The notes beneath the pieces were generated by a model, which worked only from the letters and a program-made list of their open reading frames with translations, had not been told where the DNA came from and did no database searches. The position numbers were made by a program, and so were the translations under genes. A stretch of DNA of 5,517 nucleotides from JBKHBT01 sp046542255 (lineage in GTDB: Bacteria; UBP14; UBA6098; JBKHBT01). Positions 1 to 5,517 of this stretch are shown here, piece by piece. The stretch spans positions 1-5,517 of the forward strand of contig JBKHBT010000143.1 of NCBI GenBank assembly GCA_046542255.1, written 5' to 3'. The number at the start of each line of letters is the position of its first letter. The stretch's first letter is position 1.

Positions 1-51
1 AAAAGAGCTATGCAGTTGTGATCAGATTTACTTCCCCTTGTATGAGGCGTT

Positions 52-71
52 GACACTTTCTTGCAAGTGTC
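52..71. repeat. Short inverted repeat in the 3' flank
   Basis: GACACTT (52-58) and AAGTGTC (65-71) form a perfect 7-bp inverted repeat around a six-base loop. No T-run follows on either strand, so it does not look like an intrinsic terminator. It lies in the GC-richer edge segment. Its role is unknown; it could be a regulatory hairpin or the end of an element continuing to the left. Confidence 0.4.
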
Positions 72-93
72 CGGGGTGCCGGCTTTGCTGAGC

Positions 94-126
94 AAACAAA
101 AAGGTGAATTCCCGATGGAATTCACC
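94..126 (-). terminator. Rho-independent terminator of the two-gene operon
   Basis: There is a perfect 10-bp inverted repeat, GGTGAATTCC (103-112) and GGAATTCACC (117-126), around a four-base loop (113-116). On the minus strand the hairpin is followed at once by TTTTTGTTT (102-94). It lies 64 bases past the stop of the small gene. On the plus strand the hairpin is followed by AATTATC, with no T-run, so the terminator acts on the leftward genes. The stem is only half G/C, but its length and the T-tract make it convincing. Confidence 0.87.
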
Positions 127-190
127 AATTATCAAGAATATTTGAGAAAGCACTAACCTGATATTCCTGAATTTTTTTCTAATCTATTGT

Positions 191-892
191 TTATTCCATA
201 AGGTATAATTGCTTTACTTCGGCAATGCCTTCGCCATCGATCCTACAGAAGTAAACGCCCTGCGAAAGTTCATCTCCACTTTGGCTATTGCTATACCAAA
301 TAAAAGAATGATTGCCTCGCTCAAGCTGATCATCAGCAAGAATGGTCACGGTTTTACCCAATATATCGAATATCGAAACCGTAATTTGCTGGGATTTAGG
401 TAAGTCAATTTTTACTTCAATTTGCTCGCGGAAAGGATTCGGATATGCAGCTATCGAAATATTCTCGATTATTTCCAAATCTTCCGAATCGGGATTTCCT
501 TTTAGAGTAATCGTTTTATGCTCGAAATCGATATCAGGAGTCGGCATTTCGCTGGATATATCCTGTGATAGATATGTGCGAAGCTCGAAACTTGCATCGT
601 GATATTCTTTTTTAGGATTCAAATAAACCGTAAATGGCGAATTATCTCCGGCATAAATCGCGAATCTTCCCGGATTATCAACTATTTTGGAATTAGATGT
701 ATTTGAATATGTCTGCTCGAAGATTTCAAATCTTTCAGCATCGTAAATAACTATATGAGTTGCAGCATTTATTGAAATATCTGCAGGTTTGATATCTAAT
801 TTTATGAGATTATCTTGCTCTGTGGCATTGAATTCAACAGCAAAAAGTGCCGATGAAATCAAAATAGCTATCAGGATTATTTTGTTTTTCAT
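191..892 (-). CDS. Small exported protein with T9SS type A C-terminal sorting domain
   Basis: This encodes 233 residues. The ATG at 892-890 is chosen because AAGGAG lies 7 bases upstream and a signal peptide starts at once: MKNK, a hydrophobic core IILIAILISSALF, and a likely signal peptidase I site after Ala18 (ALFA|VEF). Residues 19-145 are beta-rich, lack Cys and match no family I recognise. No catalytic motif is visible. Residues about 146-233 form a typical type IX secretion sorting domain: AAYPNPF (148-154), VSIFDILGKTV (172-182), G-N-H-SFIW (193-199) and QGVYFCRIDG (211-220), ending in KQLYLME. In this family the domain directs the protein across the outer membrane and is usually cleaved, with the product attached to the surface or released. 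It follows the giant gene by 11 bases, so co-expression is expected and it may be a surface partner of that protein. The body's function is unknown. Confidence 0.93.
   Translation of the reverse strand: MKNKIILIAILISSALFAVEFNATEQDNLIKLDIKPADISINAATHIVIYDAERFEIFEQTYSNTSNSKIVDNPGRFAIYAGDNSPFTVYLNPKKEYHDASFELRTYLSQDISSEMPTPDIDFEHKTITLKGNPDSEDLEIIENISIAAYPNPFREQIEVKIDLPKSQQITVSIFDILGKTVTILADDQLERGNHSFIWYSNSQSGDELSQGVYFCRIDGEGIAEVKQLYLME
194..457 (-). other. T9SS type A sorting domain coding segment
   Basis: This segment encodes residues 146-233 of the small protein. The opening YPNPF, the FDILGKTV strand, the G-x-H-x-F-x-W strand and the GVYF strand follow the order of the Por secretion C-terminal domain (seven-stranded beta-sandwich). 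The whole length of the family, about 80-90 residues, is present, so the signal looks intact. One oddity is a Cys (216) right after GVYF, where Tyr, Val or another residue is commoner. Confidence 0.9.
839..892 (-). other. Signal peptide of the small T9SS protein
   Basis: This encodes residues 1-18: two Lys near the start, an uninterrupted hydrophobic core of about 12 residues, and small residues before a likely signal peptidase I cut after Ala18. There is no lipobox Cys, so it should not be a lipoprotein. This agrees with Sec export ahead of T9SS transit. Confidence 0.88.
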
Positions 893-899
893 GATTTAT

Positions 900-905
900 C
901 TCCTT
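900..905 (-). promoter_or_regulatory. Shine-Dalgarno AAGGAG overlapping the stop codon of the giant gene
   Basis: On the minus strand the sequence reads TAAGGAGATAAATCATG. The last two bases of the giant gene's TAA are the first two of AAGGAG, with 7 bases between GGAG and the ATG. Ribosomes that end on the large frame therefore stop on the ribosome binding site of the small one. This suggests translational coupling, and it fixes the start codon at 892. Confidence 0.88.
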
Positions 906-3900
906 AAAATGTAATTACAAGTTCATCGACGAAAACAATGGGCGTAAGTCTCCCTGAAACATCGTGATTATCATAGTGTATAGCGATTTTTCTTATGTAC
1001 TTGCCTTCGAGTGATTCCGGAATAACCAGAGTAACATCAGTCCATTCATCCAGCGGGTCGCCACATTCATGAGGCGTGAAAAATGTACCAGCTTCGGTTA
1101 AAAAGCGATGCTCTGATATCCAATGTGATTCGCCTGTATCATAGTCGATATACTCGATATCTACAATGGCATTAGCCATTGTCAGTGGCGGTGAACTTTC
1201 CCACCAATGATGATAGACTCTATACATCAAAACGCTCTGGTCGGTAAAGCTCATATCAGCAACATCCGGCATATCAGTGAAATACTCGAAGAGTACATGT
1301 TTATATGTAGCCGGCGAAAAGCCATCAAGATCGACTTTAGAAAATGCTGAATAATCGCCTTCGGTTGGTACTGGCGCCAATGAAGTTACAACCCATTCAT
1401 CTCTAGTGCAAATATCATCTGATGTATCGACATTTCTTGCGTCTATAATATAATCATCGCTCCAGGCTGAGTAATCTTCATCATCTTCGAAGGAGTGATA
1501 GATGCCTCTTCTTATCGCAAGGTCATCAAAATCCGCTTCGGAACCGGGATTTGCTTTTACCCAAACTCCTATAACGGTATCTCCTGCGATGCTTTCCGGA
1601 GCATTCATTCGATAGCCTTTCCAGTTTGAGCCTTCGATATCATCAAACCACTCGATTCTTCCGGCATGTGCAAGCTCATAGCCGATTTCGATATCGCCGG
1701 ATAGCACTCTACCTTCAAACATAAGAATTACGCACATCGGATCGCAGACGGGCGCAGGATCGACATCGAAGAGCTTCATGCTATCTGCATCATCGCATCG
1801 CACTTTAAGATATCCGCCATCCGCATCTTCCATCCTGAAGCTGGAAATGGTTGGGCTAAATAGTGTTGAATCCTCAACCGCTGTCGGCGTATTGAACATA
1901 TATCCCCAAATCCTGCCGATATAGCCACCATCATCCCATGTAGCAATCGGTAATGTATCGACATTGATACGACTGGTATAGAATAAATCAGGGCCTAAAA
2001 TAGTCGTATCAGAGTATCGGTAACTATTGCCGTCCAGGGTATCGAGTGCGAATGTCTTGACCCAGGGATGAAGAGAATCCGGGGAAGGTGCTGGCAGTTC
2101 GCCAATATAATTATATCGAATGAGTCCCGAGAGATTAACTTTTGAATATTCACTATAAAGATCAGACAAAGGCACCATATGTATATTCAAGCTCTCCCAA
2201 TCGACAAGGGTATCGCCATTATCATCATAATAGTCCTTGAGTTGCGAACCGAAAACCTGCCTTCTCGAATCAGGATGATAATACACCTCTTCTGGCCTTT
2301 CGAAAATGGCAATATTATCAATGTATGAAGTAAATCTTCCAGCATAAGGCTCATCTGCAGCATATCTAATTAATACATCCTCGATAAAATAGCCCTCTAA
2401 TTCTTCAGGAAGCTTTAGGTCAACATAACGCCAATATTTACCAGCCGGAGGCCGCCATGTTAGATTGGAATCAGAATCGATTTCATTTCTCCTTTCGGGA
2501 AGCATTTTCGAACCAAATTGGTCGCGGAGATCGATTCCTTCGGCCTCCAAATATTCATACATGAAGAATGTATCCTCCAAATCCGGTGTCGATATCAAAA
2601 GATCGACAACAACTTTCGGTACTCTGATATCCAGATCTGCCCTGTCCCAATATAGCACAGGAGCTTCCTGATCCCATATATAATAGCCGAGAGTTGTCTT
2701 TTGGTCGATCCTGTATTGTGGCGATTCCGGCATAATTCCAAATGTGGCCCTATATTCGAAATCTGAGCCATCATCGAAAACCCAGGGGTCGAGATAGCCG
2801 GAAACCTCCCAAACAGAGTCTCTGGGGCCGAATAGCATGGTATCTGCAACCGGTGCAGCAGGCAAAGGTTCATATGGCCTTGGCAACGTTCTTTCGATGC
2901 AAATAGGTGTTCCAGTACCTGTTGGGCCAAGGATATTGATGTTTTCGATTATATTATTTTGCAGAAAGCCATCCGGTGGGTCATTTTCGGGAGCGAAATC
3001 GAGTACAATATTCTTTGTTCTTATCGATAGATTGTCTATCCAGCAATGGACGAGTCCCTCGAGGTCATTTGGATCGTCTTCATAGCCAATAAGAATCGCT
3101 ATGATCTCTTTATCCTCGAATAATCCCAATGGCGCAGTTACATGATGCCATTCATCGATTGCAACCGATTCACGCGGGCGGAATACTGGATGGACACGTG
3201 CGCCATCAACATCATAGAATGAGTCAACTACAAGGCTTCTAAATCCATCGGAGAATATCAGGTCAACGGTTACGATTTTGCCTTTGGCATTTTTCGGCAT
3301 AATATCATATGAAAGCTCCATAGAGCTGGTTACATTAATCTCGCAATTGAAGAGCTTGAAATAGACATATGAATTATCCCACATATCAGCCGTCTCTGTA
3401 TCATCATTGAAAATGATTTCCAAAACTCCAGAAGAATCAGATGGATCGGTTTCTATCCTTTTGCAAATATGGGTTGTGCATGATGGATGATATGAGATTC
3501 TCATCCCATCGAAGATATAATCGCTATAGCCCCACGGACGCTCGATTGTCTGCGCGCCATCCCAATCGATTAAGAAACGGCCATTCCATTCTTCCGATGG
3601 GTCCTGGAACCATTTCTCAAGCCAATCTGGTACGCCATTTACATTATAGTCCATATACTGGTCATCTTCTTTGGCGTGATATCCGCCAGCGGTATATGGA
3701 TATGGGACAAAATCATTATGCCCCGAAGTATATCTTGGGCTTCCATAAAGATAGTCATCCCAGTAATACCTGGCAGTTTGGATTGTATCGCCCGTCTCAA
3801 GGCCTACTGGAACACGGCTTCCCTCGGTTTCTGTCAAGAAATTCCATTCCTGCCCATCAAGGGCATCATACATCGAATTATCAGAATTTGCATTGAGGGG

Positions 3901-5517
3901 ATCAAGGCCATTTTCAAGCTCGAAATTATCGCTTAGCCCATCATCATCGGTGTCTTTATCATAAGGATTCGTACCAAATGCAAATTCAAGCTGGTCTTCC
4001 AGAGAATCCGAATCGGAATCCTTGAAGTAATAGAGAATGAAGATATCACCTTTTGCTAATTTCAGGTCTTCATTAATAATTCTTTCATCACCAATAATTT
4101 CTATGTCATCTGCGCGATGTGGTTCTGTTATTGTATCTATGCTGCTTATAATCACCCATTTCCCAAAACTTGTAAGCGTGCTACAAGCCGGGTCATGTTC
4201 GGGATCAACTGTATCATTATATGCGACATTAGGATAACATCCAACACCAACAACAGTATCAGCGCCATCTTCTGACCAGAAAAACTCTTCAATCTTTGTA
4301 CCCTCGTATTCAGCAATAAATTCGCCTAATGTAAAGAGGGTGTCTTCTCCTGAGCCTTCCGGGTCAATTGGCGATTCTTTGATTACATTGCCAAGATCGC
4401 TTTCGCCCGGATAGACGCACATAACCGTGACATAGTTTCTATGAGCTGCAAGAATCGATGTCCAGTCGCATGGATTATCCGGCGAGAAAATACCAGATGC
4501 GCCAGTATTATAGACCTCGCCTTTGAAATTTATAGACATTTTATCAGCCTGTTCAAAATCATCTATAAAATCACGATATATATCACCACTGAAATAACTT
4601 GATGCAAGGAAAGAACCATAGCTCATTTCTATAGTCAATGCAATTACTGAACCTACAGCGCCAACACCAGGCGCAGCAACACAAAGAGCTGATACAGCAG
4701 AATTAGTTATCTGCATTCCATAATATACATCTTCGAAATCATCAAGTTGAGGCATCGGGCTATCTTCGCCAATGGTTGATTCTTCACCAACTAAGTCTCC
4801 AAGGACATTAACATAAATTTTAGTCCTCGAATCAACCCAATCCGATTCACCATCCATATATGGCGGAAGATCATCTGCTCCGCCAACTACAAGATTTTCA
4901 TAATACAATTTCCAGACACTTCCTGGCCAATATATATCCATCGCACGAGCGTAATAGTCATCGCCATATGGATTTAAGTCTGTTGGCTCTGTGCCCATAT
5001 TTTTTACTGTAAAATAATTGAGAACCTGAGCTTGCGAATAATCATAACTTACCGTTGATGACATATCCCAAGCTGTAGTAATGGATGTTGCCGATTTTGC
5101 AGTGACACTACTTTCGACTTTAGGCGTAACTACTGGTATAAATCCAGCCTTAAATTCTGTTTCTAATGACGCAGAATTTTCGAGTTCAGCACTTATTGCC
5201 GTTGCTCCAGTCAAGCCTCGAGAGACATTATATGTACTGCTATATGGTAATCTTAATTTATCCTTGGTATGTTCAAAGGTAATTCTTGGGTAAGAGGGTA
5301 TCAGCGGATGGCAGCCATTGCGAACAACATAAGGCAAAGGGTCATCCAGAGGAAATGGGAATGAGCCGTCTTTATACCACCAGCTCATCCATTCCTGCCG
5401 ATCGGAATACTGGTCCCAATCCGAGCTCCATGTGTACATATCGAGCTGTGCGCCTACGACTTCCATCATAAAATACCATTCCACGCCATTGGGAAGGCCA
5501 TCATCATCCAAATCCTG
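904..5517 (-). CDS. Giant modular secreted protein with protective-antigen-like N-terminal part, calcium repeats and C-terminal beta-sandwich modules (5' partial)
   Basis: The frame is open from the right edge to a TAA at 906-904, and the protein continues upstream. The TTG at 5511 is not a start: it lies inside a DLDDDGLPNG calcium loop whose first Asp is encoded at 5514-5512. No signal peptide is visible because the N-terminus is missing. Order of parts: a calcium loop and YSDRQE segment (residues 1-45); HPLIPSYP (68-75); a long alternating amphipathic beta-hairpin (106-158); VKNMGTEP (169-176); a hydrophobic segment (272-294); a DWTSIL to TLGEFI block (349-399); thrombospondin-3-like loops (498-544 and 621-632); then four beta-sandwich modules, each ending near a hydrophobic-D-[NDE]-[LI]-x-I strand. 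The N-terminal order recalls anthrax protective antigen and binary-toxin B components, so a pore-forming or translocating role is possible but inferred. The protein is acidic, rich in Asp, Trp and Tyr, and has scattered Cys, which fits an extracellular protein. It has no T9SS sorting domain at its C-terminus. It could instead be a non-toxic adhesin or carbohydrate-binding surface protein. Confidence 0.92.
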   Translation of the reverse strand, partial: QDLDDDGLPNGVEWYFMMEVVGAQLDMYTWSSDWDQYSDRQEWMSWWYKDGSFPFPLDDPLPYVVRNGCHPLIPSYPRITFEHTKDKLRLPYSSTYNVSRGLTGATAISAELENSASLETEFKAGFIPVVTPKVESSVTAKSATSITTAWDMSSTVSYDYSQAQVLNYFTVKNMGTEPTDLNPYGDDYYARAMDIYWPGSVWKLYYENLVVGGADDLPPYMDGESDWVDSRTKIYVNVLGDLVGEESTIGEDSPMPQLDDFEDVYYGMQITNSAVSALCVAAPGVGAVGSVIALTIEMSYGSFLASSYFSGDIYRDFIDDFEQADKMSINFKGEVYNTGASGIFSPDNPCDWTSILAAHRNYVTVMCVYPGESDLGNVIKESPIDPEGSGEDTLFTLGEFIAEYEGTKIEEFFWSEDGADTVVGVGCYPNVAYNDTVDPEHDPACSTLTSFGKWVIISSIDTITEPHRADDIEIIGDERIINEDLKLAKGDIFILYYFKDSDSDSLEDQLEFAFGTNPYDKDTDDDGLSDNFELENGLDPLNANSDNSMYDALDGQEWNFLTETEGSRVPVGLETGDTIQTARYYWDDYLYGSPRYTSGHNDFVPYPYTAGGYHAKEDDQYMDYNVNGVPDWLEKWFQDPSEEWNGRFLIDWDGAQTIERPWGYSDYIFDGMRISYHPSCTTHICKRIETDPSDSSGVLEIIFNDDTETADMWDNSYVYFKLFNCEINVTSSMELSYDIMPKNAKGKIVTVDLIFSDGFRSLVVDSFYDVDGARVHPVFRPRESVAIDEWHHVTAPLGLFEDKEIIAILIGYEDDPNDLEGLVHCWIDNLSIRTKNIVLDFAPENDPPDGFLQNNIIENINILGPTGTGTPICIERTLPRPYEPLPAAPVADTMLFGPRDSVWEVSGYLDPWVFDDGSDFEYRATFGIMPESPQYRIDQKTTLGYYIWDQEAPVLYWDRADLDIRVPKVVVDLLISTPDLEDTFFMYEYLEAEGIDLRDQFGSKMLPERRNEIDSDSNLTWRPPAGKYWRYVDLKLPEELEGYFIEDVLIRYAADEPYAGRFTSYIDNIAIFERPEEVYYHPDSRRQVFGSQLKDYYDDNGDTLVDWESLNIHMVPLSDLYSEYSKVNLSGLIRYNYIGELPAPSPDSLHPWVKTFALDTLDGNSYRYSDTTILGPDLFYTSRINVDTLPIATWDDGGYIGRIWGYMFNTPTAVEDSTLFSPTISSFRMEDADGGYLKVRCDDADSMKLFDVDPAPVCDPMCVILMFEGRVLSGDIEIGYELAHAGRIEWFDDIEGSNWKGYRMNAPESIAGDTVIGVWVKANPGSEADFDDLAIRRGIYHSFEDDEDYSAWSDDYIIDARNVDTSDDICTRDEWVVTSLAPVPTEGDYSAFSKVDLDGFSPATYKHVLFEYFTDMPDVADMSFTDQSVLMYRVYHHWWESSPPLTMANAIVDIEYIDYDTGESHWISEHRFLTEAGTFFTPHECGDPLDEWTDVTLVIPESLEGKYIRKIAIHYDNHDVSGRLTPIVFVDELVITF
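907..1401 (-). repeat. Beta-sandwich module 4 (C-terminal)
   Basis: This encodes residues about 1371-1535. It opens with W1373 and VP-x4-YS-AFSKVDLDG (1381-1397). It closes with W1490-TDVTLVIPESLEG, then KYIRKIAIHYDNH, SGR and FVDELVITF, matching the end of module 2. The protein stops right after this last strand, so no C-terminal sorting or anchoring domain follows. Confidence 0.7.
1504..2196 (-). repeat. Beta-sandwich module 3 (diverged, possibly two subdomains)
   Basis: This encodes residues about 1106-1336. It opens with VP-x4-YS-EYSKVNLSG (1113-1129), the same opening as module 4, and closes with GDTVIGVWVKA then ADFDDLAIRRG (1326-1336). At about 230 residues it is longer than the other modules, so it may hold one enlarged domain or two. 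It includes a CDPMC pair (Cys1256 and Cys1260) that could form a disulfide. Confidence 0.5.
2194..2226 (-). other. EF-hand-like loop between beta-sandwich modules 2 and 3
   Basis: This encodes residues 1096-1106: D1096-x-N1098-G-D1100-x-L1102-V-D1104-x-E1106. The D-x-N-G-D-x-x-x-D spacing matches EF-hand or dockerin-type calcium loops. No second paired loop is evident, so a structural calcium site in a linker is more likely than a dockerin. Confidence 0.5.
2299..2811 (-). repeat. Beta-sandwich module 2 (closest copy to module 4)
   Basis: This encodes residues about 901-1071. Its end, W1027-RYVDLKLPEELEG then YFIEDVLIRY and YIDNIAIF, aligns nearly without gaps to module 4: W-x-x-V-x-L-x-[LI]-P-E-x-LEG-[YK]-[FY]-I, then I-[RH]-Y, then AGR or SGR, then [IV]-D-[NE]-[IL]. 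The middle also matches: VVVDLLIS with EYLEAEG here, and AIVDIEYI with EHRFLTEAG in module 4. A ligand- or sugar-binding role is inferred from the fold type only. Confidence 0.7.
3016..3444 (-). repeat. Beta-sandwich module 1
   Basis: This encodes residues about 690-832. The end carries the shared pattern: W788-HHVTAPL, then KEIIAILIGYEDD, and finally a WIDNLSI strand (824-830). The pattern is typical of galactose-binding-like or carbohydrate-binding beta-sandwiches, in which a hydrophobic-D-N-hydrophobic strand closes the fold and a calcium often sits near it. This copy is diverged from modules 2 and 4. Confidence 0.6.
3616..3651 (-). other. Additional calcium-loop-like repeat DYNVNGVPDWLE
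   Basis: This encodes residues 621-632. D621-x-N623-x-N625-G-V-P-D629-x-x-E632 follows the same D-x-[DN]-x-[DN]-G-[LV]-x-D-x-x-E pattern as the other loops, with Asn at two liganding positions. It marks the junction between the calcium-repeat linker and the first beta-sandwich module. Confidence 0.65.
3880..4020 (-). other. Thrombospondin type 3-like calcium-binding repeats
   Basis: This encodes residues 498-544. Two loops are visible: D498-x-D500-x-D502-S-L-E-D506 with E509, and D520-x-D522-D-D524-G-L-S-D528 with E531. They are spaced by GTNPYDK and followed by NGLDP, the usual GT-x-P / G-x-D-P pattern of these repeats in secreted bacterial proteins. They should bind calcium and form a rigid linker between the N-terminal region and the beta-sandwich modules. 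Confidence 0.85.
4630..4698 (-). other. Hydrophobic Ala/Gly/Val segment inside the protective-antigen-like region
   Basis: This encodes residues 272-294. It is a run of 23 residues (AVSALCVAAPGVG, then AVGSVIALTI) without any charged residue, in an otherwise acidic protein. It is long enough to span a membrane but contains Pro and several Gly. It is followed by another mildly hydrophobic stretch to about residue 308. I recall nothing like it at this place in protective antigen, where only a short linker separates the matching motifs. Confidence 0.6.
5038..5196 (-). other. Predicted amphipathic membrane-inserting beta-hairpin
   Basis: This encodes residues 106-158. Even positions 106-124 are I, A, L, N, A, L, T, F, A, F, while the odd ones are S, E, E, S, S, E, E, K, G. 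After a turn around IPVVTPK (125-131) a second strand alternates again, with even positions such as V132, V136, A138, I144, W148, M150, V154, Y156 and Y158 against polar K, E, S, T, K, S, T, D, S, D. Long two-strand alternation rich in Ser and Thr is typical of the transmembrane hairpin of beta-barrel pore-forming toxins. It sits where protective antigen carries its pore loop. Confidence 0.55.

Larger units (their letters stand above)
1..190. other. Non-coding flank downstream of the operon
   Basis: No gene can be supported here. Bases 127-190 are the AT-rich 3' untranslated end of the operon, followed by the terminator at 94-126. Bases 1-93 are clearly richer in G/C (47 G/C in the first 100 bases). 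They hold the 52-71 inverted repeat and a small TTTGC-TGA-GCAAA hairpin (84-96), part of which overlaps the terminator's T-tract. A plus-strand frame from the edge to a TGA at 51-53 could be the tail of a convergent gene, but it is too short to judge. Confidence 0.6.
4276..5517 (-). other. Protective-antigen-like (binary toxin B-like) region of the giant protein
   Basis: This covers residues up to about 412. Recalled landmarks of anthrax protective antigen appear here in the same order: DxDxDGxP with E11 (calcium loop); YSDRQE (YSDFEK); HPLIPSYP at 68-75 (HPLVAAYP); a Ser/Thr-rich alternating hairpin at 106-158 (the pore loop); FTVKNMGTEP (IRYVNTGTAP); GEVYNTGASG at 331-340 (QVYGNIATYN); DWTSIL at 349-354 (NWSEVL); and DP at 383-384 followed by TLGEFI at 394-399 (DP then TLKEAL). 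In toxins this region binds calcium, forms a heptameric ring and inserts a beta-barrel pore. Single motifs are short and the comparison is from memory, so the homology is a supported hypothesis. No furin-type activation site is evident in the part seen. Confidence 0.55.

Noticed and set aside
3..53. Tail of a convergent plus-strand gene ending at TGA 51-53
   Set aside because: Only 16 codons are visible and they match nothing I recognise. Another plus frame is open over a similar length, so coding cannot be claimed.
50..78. Plus-strand TTGACA (50-55) as a -35 promoter box
   Set aside because: No TATAAT-like element occurs at the right distance (the bases there are GC-rich), and no gene follows on the plus strand.
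103..126. The hairpin as a bidirectional terminator
   Set aside because: Only the minus strand has a T-run after the stem. The plus strand continues AATTATC.
209..602. Two short plus-strand open frames opposite the small T9SS gene
   Set aside because: They are antisense to the sorting domain and body of a protein with a clear signal peptide and start site, and show no independent coding evidence.
2194..2226. Dockerin (cellulosome) domain
   Set aside because: Only one EF-hand-like loop is present. Dockerins need two paired loops with helices between them.
3441..3896. Plus-strand open frame of 151 codons opposite the giant gene
   Set aside because: It lies antisense to a well-supported modular protein with recognisable motifs. 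Its translation has low-complexity, shadow-like composition and no domain or signal.
5509..5511. TTG as the start codon of the giant gene
   Set aside because: The frame stays open to the edge, and the two codons before it (Gln, Asp) complete the calcium loop, so the Leu is internal. No ribosome binding site can be judged in the few bases left.

Overview
The window holds two genes read leftward on the minus strand, plus a short 3' flank. The organism is most likely a member of the Fibrobacterota-Chlorobiota-Bacteroidota (FCB) superphylum, perhaps a candidate phylum. The reason is that the smaller protein ends in a textbook type IX secretion (T9SS, Por) C-terminal sorting domain. The coding sequence is moderately AT-rich, and the smaller gene has a strong Shine-Dalgarno sequence, which is less typical of Bacteroidota proper. 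The phylum assignment is inference; no marker gene is present.

Layout in transcription order: from the right edge (5517) to 904 runs one very large reading frame. It encodes at least 1537 residues of a modular, acidic, probably extracellular protein whose N-terminus lies outside the window. Eleven bases after its stop codon begins a 233-residue secreted protein (892-191) with a signal peptide and a T9SS sorting domain. A clear intrinsic terminator at 94-126 follows. Bases 1-93 are more GC-rich and hold no gene I can name.

The main result is the architecture of the large protein. From the edge to about 4276 it shows features, in the same order, that recall the calcium-binding and pore-forming domains of anthrax protective antigen and the other binary-toxin B components. 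These are a DxDxDG calcium loop, a YSDxxE segment, an HPLIPSYP motif (HPLVAAYP in protective antigen), and a long Ser/Thr-rich, strictly alternating amphipathic beta-hairpin. They are followed by a VKNMGTEP motif (YVNTGTAP in protective antigen) and a DWTSIL ... DP ... TLGEFI segment (NWSEVL ... DP ... TLKEAL in protective antigen). A strongly hydrophobic segment appears to be inserted. Thrombospondin-type-3-like calcium repeats come next, and then at least four beta-sandwich modules resembling carbohydrate-binding or galactose-binding-like domains, in place of protective antigen's C-terminal domains.

Together the pair looks like an operon for an exported, calcium-stabilised, possibly pore-forming or host/prey-binding protein and a small T9SS-type surface partner. 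The protective-antigen relationship is my own by-eye comparison from memory and needs a profile search or structure prediction. Residue numbers for the large protein count the Leu codon at 5511-5509 as residue 1.
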